Assembly: GCF_022601895.1 (NCBI RefSeq)
Contig: NZ_JAKVIO010000016.1
Location: 20,991 to 84,990, forward strand
Origin: Sphingomonas sp. LaA6.9
Lineage (GTDB): Bacteria; Pseudomonadota; Alphaproteobacteria; Sphingomonadales; Sphingomonadaceae
Reading direction: 5' to 3'
DNA: 64,000 bases
The first letter of the stretch is position 1; each line of letters starts with the position of its first letter. Below are positions 1-9,130 of the stretch, piece by piece. Under the pieces are notes generated by a model. The model was not told where the DNA came from. It saw only the letters and a program-made list of their open reading frames with translations, and did not search any database. The position numbers and the translations under genes are program-made.

Positions 1-1585
1 AAACGACGTTCGGCCCACCGGGTCGATATCCGCTGGCGACACGCGCGTAGAGCATGACGTCGTCATCGAGATGGTAACGCGGGCTGATCGCGAAGGTCGT
101 GACGTTCTCGCTCGATCCGCCGGTGCCGTTGGTCCCGGCGGGACCAAAGAGCAGGCCTCGCGAGACCTGCTGTGACCGCTGGCTGTTATGGCTATAGCGA
201 AGGCCTGCGGTGACATCGAAACGTTCGGTGAAGCGATAGGTGAGATCGCCGAATATCGCGGTCTCTTCGTAACGGGACGGTGCCGCGACGGTCGCGAGAG
301 CTCCGACCGCGCCGATCGGGCCAGGTATTGCGCCGCCCGTTGGCGTAACGGCAGTCAGGACCTGGTTGTTGGTATTGTCTTCATGCGTGTAATAGCCGCC
401 GATGAGCCATTCGACGCTGCCCCCCGATGGCGACGCAAGCCGCAGTTCCTGCGTGAACTTCTCCGACGCCTGGGCCACGTTGATCGTCGTACCGAGCGGA
501 ATACGGAGGATGGGCTGGAGGATCGGGCGGTACAGCACAGAATTGTCGGTGGCGGTACGTGTCCGGCTTTTGGAAAGGCTGGTGTCCGAGGTCAGCGATG
601 CAAAGCCGACATCCCAATCGATATTGGCGCTGTAGATCTCGACATGCTGCGCGAAGGTGCCGGGGATGATGTTGGCATGGGCATAGGCGCCGTACACGGG
701 CGCACGGTCGGATGCGCGCTTTGATGTCGAGGGTGCGACATTGATGATCGAACTGTCGCGACTGTGCAGCGTCTGCAGCGCGGCGGACAGCCGCACGGTC
801 AGCGTATCACCCGCCCGCGCGAGAAGCGACACACGCGCGCCCTCCTGCTTGTCCGAATTGCTGTCGGCCTTGTCACCGACGCGGTCTACATAGCCCGGAT
901 TGTTTTGCAGATAGCCACTCGCGCGCAGGGCAAGAACGTCAGAGACGATGGGCAGGTTGACGGCCCCTCGCACCGTGAAATCCTCACCCCCATGCGCGAC
1001 GCTGCGCCCTTCGACGCCGAAACGCGCTTCCACGTCGTCGGTATCGGGCGCGCGGGTCACGTATTTCAGGAGCCCGCCGATCGTGCTGGCCCCGTAAAGC
1101 GTACCCTGCGGCCCGCGCAGAATCTCGACCCGCTCGATATCATAGGGCATCAGATCGAGCGCGAAGCGCCCCTGCCCGCGCGCGGTTCCGTAGGGCGTAT
1201 CGTCGACATAGACGCCGACCGTGGCGGTCGCGGTCGATCCCGTGGTGAGGCCGCGCAGGATGAGGTGGTTCTGACCGGGCGCCGAACCGGCGGTCGTCGT
1301 CAGGCCCGGAACATAACCCGCATAGTCCGCGATCTGGCTGGACGACGTCGCTTCCAGCCGGTCTCCGCCCAGCACCGTGATGGAGCTCGGCACATCCTTG
1401 ACCGACGCCTCGCGCTTTTCCGCGGTGACGATGATGTCAGGAATCCCTTCCGCGCTCGCGGCCGCATCGGCGGGCTGTGCATCTTGCGCCCAAAGCGGCG
1501 TGTGCGCGCTCAGCGCCAGCAAGGCGATGCGCGCAAGATGAACCTTGCCTCGGCTCGTCGCGGTATTTTTCGCGTGATGCGTCAT
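1..1585 (-). CDS. TonB-dependent receptor, 3' end outside the window
   Basis: Outer-membrane receptor of the TonB-dependent family; the first about 528 residues are present and the barrel continues past the left edge. The N-terminus has a signal peptide (hydrophobic stretch ending near LWAQ), then a TonB-box-like segment (DIIVTAEKR) and a plug domain with the usual VEILRGPQGTLYG motif. ATG at 1585 is preceded by GAGAGGGG at good spacing. It lies 59 bases after the amidohydrolase stop and is the last visible gene of the dgcA operon, so it probably imports the peptide or acylated D-amino-acid substrate of that operon. The family assignment is firm; the substrate is inferred from context. Confidence 0.93.
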   Translation of the reverse strand, partial: MTHHAKNTATSRGKVHLARIALLALSAHTPLWAQDAQPADAAASAEGIPDIIVTAEKREASVKDVPSSITVLGGDRLEATSSSQIADYAGYVPGLTTTAGSAPGQNHLILRGLTTGSTATATVGVYVDDTPYGTARGQGRFALDLMPYDIERVEILRGPQGTLYGASTIGGLLKYVTRAPDTDDVEARFGVEGRSVAHGGEDFTVRGAVNLPIVSDVLALRASGYLQNNPGYVDRVGDKADSNSDKQEGARVSLLARAGDTLTVRLSAALQTLHSRDSSIINVAPSTSKRASDRAPVYGAYAHANIIPGTFAQHVEIYSANIDWDVGFASLTSDTSLSKSRTRTATDNSVLYRPILQPILRIPLGTTINVAQASEKFTQELRLASPSGGSVEWLIGGYYTHEDNTNNQVLTAVTPTGGAIPGPIGAVGALATVAAPSRYEETAIFGDLTYRFTERFDVTAGLRYSHNSQRSQQVSRGLLFGPAGTNGTGGSSENVTTFAISPRYHLDDDVMLYARVASGYRPGGPNVV

Positions 1586-1644
1586 AGTAAATGCCCCTCT
1601 CGGTCTTGTTGTCGGTGTCTTCTGGAGCGTGATTGCCGCCCCGG

Positions 1645-3303
1645 TCAGTCGGCCGGCGCCTTGTAGCCTGCGCCTCGGATCACTTTTCCCGGCGTTGCGC
1701 CGGTGTATTTTCCGTGCTCGAGCACGAGTTCGCCATTGACGAGGACGTAGTCGATCCCGGTCGGAATGGCGGTTGGCTGGTCCCAGCTGGCCCGGTCGTC
1801 GAGCCGGTCGAGATCGAAGATTGTGAGGTCTCCCCAGTATCCCGCACGAACGAGCCCGCGATCGGCGAGCTTCATCCGGCGCGCGGACAGACCGGTCATG
1901 CGATGGACGGCCTGGGGCAGCGTGAGCAGTTTGGAGCGCTTCACATATTCGGCGACGATGCGCGGAAATGTTCCATAGGCGCGCGGATGCGGCAGCCCGA
2001 GCGCGTCCACCAGCCCCGCACCGGCAGCGGCCGCGGCGTCGCTGCCAATCGTCGTCCACGGATAGGAAAGCGCGGTGCGGATATCGGCTTCTGCGGTCAG
2101 GAAAAACAGCGCCATCGCCCTGTGTGGCTGGGCCTTGGCCATAATCTCCCAGGAAAGCTCGGTCGGGTCGCGGCCAAGTTCGTTGGCAATATCCAGCATG
2201 CTGCGGCCATGAAACCGGCGGAACTCTTCGCTGTGACTGTTCGCGAGGATAACACCCTTCCATCCCCCCGACGCCTCGACCAGATTGGCCCAGCCGGGGA
2301 GCGAGCCTGCCGCAATCTCCCGCTTCAGCCTGTCCCGGATCGCCGGATCGGCCAGCTTTTCGCCAACCTTGGCGATGCCGTCGCGGAACACCCAGGTTGG
2401 AAGCGTCGCTTCGAGCCCGGTTCCACCCGCGATATAGGGATAGATGTTCGCCCAGACGTCGACGCCGCGGCTGCGCGCTGCTTCAACATGTGCGCCCGCC
2501 TCGGGCAAAAGCCGGCCCCAGCCCGGCTGATATGCCCCCTTGAAGTGGAAGATCTCGACGGAGGCTCCTGAACGCTCGCCGATCGCTATGGCCTCGTCGA
2601 CAGCCGTGACCAGCCCGGCGCTCTCGTCACGAACATGGCTGCCATAGATTCCGCCATAGCGCGCGGCTACCTTCGCGAGCGCGACCAGTTCGTCAGTCGT
2701 CTGGAAAGCGGCGGGTCGATAGATCAGAGCGTTGGCGACGCCAAGCGCCCCCCCCTCCATTGCTGCGGCAACGCGCCCCTCCATCGCGCGCATCTGGTCG
2801 GCACTCGGCGTACCTGCCCCGTCACCCATCACCTCGATCCGGGCTTGCGTGGTGCCATAATAGCTGCCGAAATTGACCGCGATCCCCTTCGCCTCGAATG
2901 CCGAGAGCCACGCATCGGTTTGCGCCGCGGGCACGGGCGTCCCGGCCTCGCCGCCGAGGAGCGTGGTGACACCCATCTGGAGCTTGTTAAGCGCCGAACC
3001 ATCGGTCGACAGGACCCTGCCCGACTGGTCGAGCATGTCGATCCACCCGGGACTGACATATCGTCCGCTGGCATCGATCTCCCTGGCACCCTTGTCGCGA
3101 ACGCGGCCAATTCTGACCAACCGCCCGTCCTTTATCGCGACGTCGGCACGGATCGGCGGCGCGCCCGTCCCGTCAATCACCTGACCGCCGCGAATTACGA
3201 TGTCGTAGCGAACGTTCGTGGATCTCGCCTGCGCCGAATTCGTCAGCGCGAGGATCGAAGCGATCGTCAGGCTGCAGCGCAGCACCGTGCGGATCATGCC
3301 CAT
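1645..3303 (-). CDS. exported amidohydrolase of the N-acyl-D-amino-acid deacylase family, altered metal site
   Basis: A 552-residue amidohydrolase-superfamily protein with an N-terminal signal peptide (about residues 1-27). The start VRYDIVIRGGQVIDGTG and later segments match the D-aminoacylase/dihydroorotase-like family. Family histidines appear at 223 (GSHVRDE) and 253 (EIFHFK), and the catalytic Asp at 422 (IGSDAA). The normal HxH metal motif after PGxID is replaced by PGWIDMLDQ (85-93), and the usual metal-bridging Cys region reads GGEAG, so metal binding must differ from classic D-aminoacylase. ATG 3303 has GGGGAGG nine bases upstream; ATG 3297 would instead give an ATGA overlap with the upstream gene. 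Likely role: releasing D-amino acids from N-acyl forms in the periplasm, feeding dgcN/dgcA. Confidence 0.85.
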   Translation of the reverse strand: MGMIRTVLRCSLTIASILALTNSAQARSTNVRYDIVIRGGQVIDGTGAPPIRADVAIKDGRLVRIGRVRDKGAREIDASGRYVSPGWIDMLDQSGRVLSTDGSALNKLQMGVTTLLGGEAGTPVPAAQTDAWLSAFEAKGIAVNFGSYYGTTQARIEVMGDGAGTPSADQMRAMEGRVAAAMEGGALGVANALIYRPAAFQTTDELVALAKVAARYGGIYGSHVRDESAGLVTAVDEAIAIGERSGASVEIFHFKGAYQPGWGRLLPEAGAHVEAARSRGVDVWANIYPYIAGGTGLEATLPTWVFRDGIAKVGEKLADPAIRDRLKREIAAGSLPGWANLVEASGGWKGVILANSHSEEFRRFHGRSMLDIANELGRDPTELSWEIMAKAQPHRAMALFFLTAEADIRTALSYPWTTIGSDAAAAAGAGLVDALGLPHPRAYGTFPRIVAEYVKRSKLLTLPQAVHRMTGLSARRMKLADRGLVRAGYWGDLTIFDLDRLDDRASWDQPTAIPTGIDYVLVNGELVLEHGKYTGATPGKVIRGAGYKAPAD

Positions 3304-5231
3304 GAAGACAGCCCTCCCCATGCGCCAACCAGCGCGCCAAATGAAAGAAAAAGGAGCATCGAAACGCTGTGTCTGAGCTTGCGCCACCGGGCCCATCCAG
3401 CGCCTTTCCAGACCAGCGGCAGCGCCACCACCGATAGCGCCGCTATGATCGTCGCATTCAGCGCCATGAGCGACGCGCCGGTGAGGAACGGCCCCGGAAA
3501 GCCGTAGACCAGTGTTTCGCGACTGCCCGCCGAAGCCCCCCAGAGCGCGAAGCAGAGACAGGATGCGAGCCACAAGCCGGCCGCAACCAACCCACCGAGA
3601 GCCGACAATTTCTGGCTCCGCGTCGATACCGGCGCCTGGCGGCGCCTGAGAATCGCGCGGATGACCGTGCCCCCTGCGACAACGAGCACGAGCACAGCCG
3701 CCAACGCCATCGTGCCGGGTGAATAGACGGCGCTCGCGCGCTCCATGACGCTCATCCCATTGGCGGTGACATAGCCGCTGACATTGCCCGACGCGTCGCG
3801 CCGGAATGACATGCGCTGGTCACCCGCGGCCGAGACGAAGCGGTCTGGCGCACCGTCGGGCACCCAGGCCGCGATCGCCGGGCCTGTTTGAGTGACGAGA
3901 TATCCGGTCGGGGTGACGCGGACCGAAGCTGAGGAAGAGAGAAGCGATACGAATTGCTCCAGCCCCGAATAGGCGCGGCGGGACGTGAGGTAGGTGCCGG
4001 CATATGTCGCGCGCCGTGACGCGAGTCCTTGATCCCCGGCGCGATAGACTGGTGCACCGCCGCCGAAGCGCTGGGCGATCAGTTCGGGAAGCCTCGCCGC
4101 CAGCGCGCGCCCCGTGTCGGTGTTGGTGGTGACGAAGATGCCGATACCGAGTTCGGGGATCAGCACCATGTTGCTCAGGAAAAATCCCGTCGCACCCGCG
4201 TGCCCATATCCGGTCATGCCGTTGCCTAGCGGCGAGATCATGTAGCCGTGCGCCCAGGTCCGTCCGGCCGCCTGCCCCGGTATGGGAGCGCGGAACGCCG
4301 CGGCCGCCCGGGATCCGTAGAGCGAGGCGCCGTCCAGCATTCCGCCCGCCAGCTGGGCCTGCATATATCGCGCAATCGCCGCCGCCGATGCCGAGGCGCT
4401 GCCCGCAGGCGCGATGCGGCTGACATATTCGAAACCATGCGACTGAAAACTGCCCGCGCTCCATGTGTACCCGGTCGCGAGGCGCGCGGCGAGCGCGGGC
4501 GCCATCGGTGCGGGCAATCCAGTGCGTGAGGGATAGGGTTCGCGGAACGTCGCATCGCGCATGGCAAGCGGACGGAAAATTTCACGCTCCACCAGTGTCT
4601 GGAAGTCGACTCCCGAGATTCGCGCAACGATCGCGCCGGCAAGTGCTGCGCCATAATTGGAATAGGTGGGTGCTGCCGCCGGTTCGCGGACGCGACGCGG
4701 GCGGTGACGCGCCAGATAGTCCTCGAGCGGGATCACTTTGGCACCGTCGCCGACCAGCATGTGCCCCAGCCCGATATCCTCGAACCCCGCGGAATGCGCC
4801 ATCAGGTCGATGACACGAACGGGGCGGCGAAAGCCATCGTCGGGCAGCTTCAGTGCTGGCGGAAGATAGTCGTTCACCGGCGCGTCGAGGCGCACACGTC
4901 CCCGCTCGACCTCGCGCATCAGCAATATCCAGGTGAAGGTCTTTGACAGCGAACCGATGCGGAACAGCGTGCGCGCGGGATCGACCGGCACGCTCCTGGC
5001 GACGTCCGCTTGACCATATCCCTTGAGCAACAGGGTCCGGTCCTGCGTGACCACAGCGACCGCGGCGCCTGCGATGTGCTCGCTTGCCATCGCATCGCGC
5101 ATCACGCCGTCGACAAACAGCTCGAGGTCATGCGCCGCAATGGTCGTGCGAACTGGCGGTGCAGGCTGCGCCAGCGCCGGAGCCATGATCGCGCCAGACA
5201 GGACAGCCGCGATCCGTAGGACCAACTTCAT
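3294..5231 (-). CDS. serine hydrolase of the beta-lactamase/S12 family with C-terminal membrane segments
   Basis: A 645-residue protein with a signal peptide (1-21) and an S12/class C beta-lactamase domain: nucleophile motif S94-x-x-K97 (GSLSK) and Y190-S-N (TYSN). The last about 150 residues contain four hydrophobic stretches and are probably membrane-embedded, so the catalytic domain would sit in the periplasm on a membrane anchor. Family members are DD-peptidases, D-aminopeptidases and esterases. Given its neighbours, a D-specific peptidase role is the best guess. The ATG overlaps the TGA of the upstream transporter gene (TGATG), which indicates translational coupling. A much longer reading frame upstream is just the transporter region read in another frame. 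Confidence 0.88.
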   Translation of the reverse strand: MKLVLRIAAVLSGAIMAPALAQPAPPVRTTIAAHDLELFVDGVMRDAMASEHIAGAAVAVVTQDRTLLLKGYGQADVARSVPVDPARTLFRIGSLSKTFTWILLMREVERGRVRLDAPVNDYLPPALKLPDDGFRRPVRVIDLMAHSAGFEDIGLGHMLVGDGAKVIPLEDYLARHRPRRVREPAAAPTYSNYGAALAGAIVARISGVDFQTLVEREIFRPLAMRDATFREPYPSRTGLPAPMAPALAARLATGYTWSAGSFQSHGFEYVSRIAPAGSASASAAAIARYMQAQLAGGMLDGASLYGSRAAAAFRAPIPGQAAGRTWAHGYMISPLGNGMTGYGHAGATGFFLSNMVLIPELGIGIFVTTNTDTGRALAARLPELIAQRFGGGAPVYRAGDQGLASRRATYAGTYLTSRRAYSGLEQFVSLLSSSASVRVTPTGYLVTQTGPAIAAWVPDGAPDRFVSAAGDQRMSFRRDASGNVSGYVTANGMSVMERASAVYSPGTMALAAVLVLVVAGGTVIRAILRRRQAPVSTRSQKLSALGGLVAAGLWLASCLCFALWGASAGSRETLVYGFPGPFLTGASLMALNATIIAALSVVALPLVWKGAGWARWRKLRHSVSMLLFLSFGALVGAWGGLSSWA

Positions 5232-6520
5232 CACCGCATCCTCCAATTGATGTCCCGCGACGCTTCGGCCCTCGACACCATTCCATCGAGCGCGGTCAGC
5301 AGTGCTGCGGAAAATGCCGCGAGCAGCGCCGCGCCGCCGAAGAACAGCGCAGGCTCCACTCTGCTCCAGAGCGTGCCGAACAGCCCCGCCAGCAGATTTC
5401 CGGCGAAACCGGCGAAGAACCATGTCGCGATCGCGGTCGCGGCGAATCCCGCGGGTGCCAGCCGCCCGAAGAGCCCCAGCCCCACCGGGAGAATGTGCAA
5501 TTCGCCGGCGGTCAGGATCGCAAAGAACAGGGCAAGCCAGAGCCAGCTCGCGCGCGCGTCCCCCACCGCGCCAAGGCTGACCAGTACGAGCAGCAGATAG
5601 GCCCCCGCCACGATTGTCGCGCCACGCGCCATGCGCCGCGCGGTCGAGTGGGATGCGCCGGTGTCGCGGGTCCTCCACCACAGGATCAGCAAGGGCGTAA
5701 GCACGAACACGAGCAGCGGGTTCAGCGACTGGAACCAGGTCATCGGTATGGTCGCGTCGCCGATGCTGCGATCGACGCCCTGGTCGATCCAGAGCGCGAC
5801 GGTGTTGCCCACCTGCTCATAGGACGTGCGGAATATGACCACCGCGGCCATCACCGCGATCAGCACCGCGAAACGACCGCGCACAGCATCGCCCGCGGCG
5901 CGGTCCGACGTGGGTTCCGCTTTGTCACGCACGCGCTCTGCTGGAAGATATCGGCTGCCCGCGAGATAGACGATCAGCCCCGTGACCATGCCGATCCCGG
6001 CAGCGCCGAACCCCCAGTGCCAGCCATAGGTTTCGCCGAGATATCCGCACCCCAGCGGCGCAAGAAACGCGCCCAGATTCACGCCGACATAGTAGATGTT
6101 GTAAGCGCTCGCGCGGCGCGCATCGGCAGGCGCGTACAAATCCTCGATCTGGCTCGGCAGGCTTGGCAGGAACAGCCCGTTGCCCAGCGCGATCACGCCG
6201 AGCGCCGGGAAGAAAAGCGTCTCGAAAGCCATCATGAAATGGCCCGCCGCCATGATCGATCCGCCGAGGACCACCGCCCGGCGGCGCCCCAGCCAGCGAT
6301 CGGCGATGATCCCGCCGGCAATCGGCGTCAGATAGACGAAGGCGGTATAGGCGCCGTAGGTGAGCGAGGCCGCATCCTGCGGCATGAGGAGATGCTTGGT
6401 CATGTAATAGACGAGCAGGGCCCGCATTCCGTAGAACGAGAATTTCTCCCACATCTCGGTGCAAAAAAGGATCGCGAGCCCGCGTGGCTGGCCGAACCAG
6501 TCGGTCGCGGCCGGACTCAT
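5231..6520 (-). CDS. proton-dependent oligopeptide (POT/PTR) family transporter
   Basis: Inner-membrane MFS-type peptide symporter, about 429 residues. It carries the POT signature near the N-terminus (EMWEKFSFYGMRALL, the ExxE[KR]FxYYG motif) and a following GGIIADRWLGRRR loop. At 429 residues it is shorter than typical bacterial POT proteins (about 480-500), so it may lack the two extra helices. ATG 6520 overlaps the dgcN stop as ATGA and has a GGGG run just upstream; ATG 6532 (four residues longer) is the alternative. Role: bringing di- or tripeptides from the periplasm into the cytoplasm for the operon's D-amino-acid metabolism. Confidence 0.9.
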   Translation of the reverse strand: MSPAATDWFGQPRGLAILFCTEMWEKFSFYGMRALLVYYMTKHLLMPQDAASLTYGAYTAFVYLTPIAGGIIADRWLGRRRAVVLGGSIMAAGHFMMAFETLFFPALGVIALGNGLFLPSLPSQIEDLYAPADARRASAYNIYYVGVNLGAFLAPLGCGYLGETYGWHWGFGAAGIGMVTGLIVYLAGSRYLPAERVRDKAEPTSDRAAGDAVRGRFAVLIAVMAAVVIFRTSYEQVGNTVALWIDQGVDRSIGDATIPMTWFQSLNPLLVFVLTPLLILWWRTRDTGASHSTARRMARGATIVAGAYLLLVLVSLGAVGDARASWLWLALFFAILTAGELHILPVGLGLFGRLAPAGFAATAIATWFFAGFAGNLLAGLFGTLWSRVEPALFFGGAALLAAFSAALLTALDGMVSRAEASRDINWRMR

Positions 6521-7536
6521 TGCCCCAGACATGCCGATACCAATCGATCGAATGCCGGGCCGCCACGAACCGGGTCCGCCACCGGCAGGCCCAGCCGCGC
6601 GCCTTCGGTTTCCATCAGGCGCTCGGCATCCTCCACCGAAAGTGCGGAGGTGTTGAAGCTTACGCCTGCACAACGGACCTGCGGGTTGACGCGGCGCGCC
6701 AATAGCAGGTTGGTTTCGATCGCCTCCTCCACGGTTGGCAGCGCGAAGCCCGCCGCGCCTACCATGTTGCGTCGGCCCGGCTCGTGGCAGACCACGACCA
6801 CATCGGGCTGGCTGCCGTGGAGCAGCGCGAGCGAAACCCCCGCATAAGAAGGGTGAAACAGCGATCCCTGCCCCTCGATCACGTCCCAATGGTCGTCGGC
6901 GGCATCGGGCGTCAGCATTTCGGCGGCGCCCGCGCAGAAATCTGCGACCACGGCGTCCATCGGCATACCCCGGCCGGCGATCAGGATTCCCGTCTGGCCC
7001 GTGGCGCGAAAATCGGAGGCGATTCCGCGCCGACGAAACGCGCGATCGATTGCGAGCGCGGTGTATTTCTTGCCCAGCGCGCAATCGGTGCCAACGGTCA
7101 GCAACCGATTGCCCGTACGCTTGGCACCCGAAGCGACGCTGATACTGTTCGGCGGCCGGCGCACATCGATCAGTTGCCGCCCCTGACGCTCGGCCGCTTC
7201 TGCGAGCCGCGCGATGCTCGACAAGGGCACATGCATCCCGCTCACGATATCGAGCCCCGCGCCCAGCGCCTGCAACAGCCCGTCGATCCAGCTGTCCGGG
7301 ATACCGCCTCCGGGCGTTGCGGCACCGATGACCATCGCACGGGCGCCGCCCGCACGCGCCTCCACAGGCGCCATCGCGGGCAAGCCGGTGGTCACTGCCG
7401 CGCCGGGCAGTCGATACTCGCCAATGCAGTGCTCGCTTGCCCAGTCTGCGAGACCAAGCGCGGTCTTCAGGAAAGCGCGTTCCCCAACGTCGCCGAGGAA
7501 GAGCAGATATGGCTGGGGCAGCGCGGCGATTGTCAT
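6517..7536 (-). CDS. dgcN: DUF1611 family protein, probable D-glutamate N-acetyltransferase DgcN
   Basis: A 339-residue DUF1611 protein: an N-terminal Rossmann-like part and a C-terminal P-loop-like domain (GTDCALGKKYT, 149-159), followed by a conserved EGQGSLFHPSYAG segment. DUF1611 proteins encoded next to an enolase-superfamily epimerase have been shown to acetylate D-glutamate (DgcN), after which DgcA converts N-acetyl-D-glutamate to the L form. The same gene pair is present here with an ATGA overlap (dgcA stop/dgcN start at 7533-7536). The pairing, more than the sequence alone, supports the specific function. Cytoplasmic. Confidence 0.85.
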   Translation of the reverse strand: MTIAALPQPYLLFLGDVGERAFLKTALGLADWASEHCIGEYRLPGAAVTTGLPAMAPVEARAGGARAMVIGAATPGGGIPDSWIDGLLQALGAGLDIVSGMHVPLSSIARLAEAAERQGRQLIDVRRPPNSISVASGAKRTGNRLLTVGTDCALGKKYTALAIDRAFRRRGIASDFRATGQTGILIAGRGMPMDAVVADFCAGAAEMLTPDAADDHWDVIEGQGSLFHPSYAGVSLALLHGSQPDVVVVCHEPGRRNMVGAAGFALPTVEEAIETNLLLARRVNPQVRCAGVSFNTSALSVEDAERLMETEGARLGLPVADPVRGGPAFDRLVSACLGQ

Positions 7537-8561
7537 GCGCCCTGCCCAGTCATGGTCGCACCGCCCCAGACCGCATCCCCGCAATGGATCTGGCCATCGC
7601 GATATGTGGCGCGCTCGGTGCGGTCCGACGTCAGATGGAGCGGCCCGTCGAGATCGACGACAGTCGATTGCTGACCGACGAGCCACGCGGGAGCCATCGC
7701 CAACGAGGTCCCGATCATGTTGCCGACCATGACCTGAAGGCCGAGCCGGCGCGCTTCATGCGCCATTGCGAGCGCCTCGGTAAGCCCGCCACACTTGTCG
7801 AGCTTGATGTTGATCACGTCGAACGACCCGGCGAATGCCGCCACATCCGCGAGCGTCTGGACGGTCTCATCGGCGGCGATCGCGATCGGGGAATCCAGCC
7901 CCTCCAGATCTGCTTCGCTGCCGACGGGCAGTGGCTGCTCGATCAGCGAGACGCCGGCATCGACCAGCACGGGTATGAGCCGCTCAAGGCCCGCGCGATC
8001 GAGCCCCTGATTGGCGTCCACCCCGATCCATGCTTCAGGGCGCGCTGCGCGCGCCGCCCTTACGCGCGCAGCATCGTCCTGGTCGCCGCAGAGTTTGAGT
8101 TTGAGCGCTGCAAAATCCGAAGCCCGGGCGCCCGCGCCGACCACCGCAGGCGCCTCCGCGCCGAAAGTGAAAGTAGTGATGAGCGCGCCGGGTTTTTCCA
8201 GTCCCGCGAGCCGCCACAGCGGGCAACCGGCACGCTTCGCCTCAAGATCCCACAGAGCACAATCCAGGGCGTTTCTGGCGCCACCCGCAGGAAGAATATG
8301 CTGCAGTTCTTCGCGACCGATACCCGCTTCGATCGCGCCCCTGACCCGCTCGATGCGTTCAACCATCGCAGTGACATCGTCTCCGCGGTAATAGACGCCG
8401 GCAGCCTCTCCACGTCCGACAAGATCACCGTCATGAAGCGCAACGACGAGCGCCTGATGTTGCGAAAAGACGTGGCCCGAAATCCTGAAGGGCGCCTTCA
8501 GATTCCACTGCTCAACAGCCAGCTCCAACCGGATGCCATGATGTTTGTCGGCGCTCGACAT
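7533..8561 (-). CDS. dgcA: enolase-superfamily epimerase, probable N-acetyl-D-glutamate racemase DgcA
   Basis: A 342-residue muconate-lactonising/dipeptide-epimerase type enolase-superfamily enzyme. All catalytic groups are visible: KxK at 154-156 (LKLKL), metal ligands D182 (VDANQG), E208 (IEQP) and D231 (AADET), and the opposite lysine K253 (NIKLDK). This predicts 1,1-proton transfer at an alpha-carbon. Annotation as L-Ala-D/L-Glu epimerase is the alternative, but the dgcN partner favours racemisation of N-acetyl-glutamate. ATG 8561 has GGGGAG four bases upstream; it is the first gene of the operon, so the promoter should lie in the AT-richer stretch 8600-8760. Confidence 0.86.
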   Translation of the reverse strand: MSSADKHHGIRLELAVEQWNLKAPFRISGHVFSQHQALVVALHDGDLVGRGEAAGVYYRGDDVTAMVERIERVRGAIEAGIGREELQHILPAGGARNALDCALWDLEAKRAGCPLWRLAGLEKPGALITTFTFGAEAPAVVGAGARASDFAALKLKLCGDQDDAARVRAARAARPEAWIGVDANQGLDRAGLERLIPVLVDAGVSLIEQPLPVGSEADLEGLDSPIAIAADETVQTLADVAAFAGSFDVINIKLDKCGGLTEALAMAHEARRLGLQVMVGNMIGTSLAMAPAWLVGQQSTVVDLDGPLHLTSDRTERATYRDGQIHCGDAVWGGATMTGQGA

Positions 8562-9130
8562 TGCACTCCCCAAGCTGTCACTTTCTCGATGGAAGTGACG
8601 TCATCCTGGGAAGGACATATTTCTCCGTTTAGAAATAGGTCAACGAAAGTTTCGACACATCATTGTAAAGTTTTCCAAATAGAGAATTGATAGAGTGACG
8701 TTATTGATCCGCTTTTCAATGACGTCTGCGCGGCGTCATCTTGCTTCGGATATTTTTAAGCGGCGATCTTGTTTGCCATTACGAACGAAGATTCTGGTCA
8801 TGACCCCGTTCTGAATGATTATCACGCCGCGCGAATCCGACGGCGGGCAATTTCACGAATCGGGCATGTTCGCCGGCTTGAAAAAGGTCCTGCCGCAGCA
8901 CCACCGCACGCCGCACTCCGATCACCCGATGCACCGAAGCAAGGTCGGTCAGGTCGGTGTGTGGAATCCGCCACAGCGACGATCCGGAAGCACCACGTAT
9001 TTGTCCTTATTATGCAAAAGACGCTTTAGTGATAATGTCTTCGGTGATAATGTCCTTGTTAAAGACGAGACTTCCGTAGTGCCGGCCAGTACCGGGCCGT
9101 CAGAGCCTGATCAACAGGGGGAGATGGTCG
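8562..9130. other. intergenic region between divergent dgcA operon and outer-membrane protein gene
   Basis: No convincing gene. It must hold the promoters of the dgcA operon (minus) and of the gene at 9131 (plus). The part at 8620-8760 is distinctly AT-richer than its surroundings; on the minus strand a TACAAT hexamer near 8660-8670 is a possible -10. Short frames here lack coding character or a ribosome site. Confidence 0.6.
9029..9054 (+). repeat. tandem 11-base direct repeat upstream of the outer-membrane protein gene
   Basis: GTGATAATGTC occurs at 9029-9039 and again at 9044-9054, a 15-base period, about 80 bases before the start at 9131. A tandem direct repeat at this place could be a binding site for a dimeric activator or simply a small duplication. 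Confidence 0.6.

Noticed and set aside
188..1666. Plus-strand frames in the first 1.7 kb
   Set aside because: The minus strand encodes a clear TonB-dependent receptor through the whole segment.
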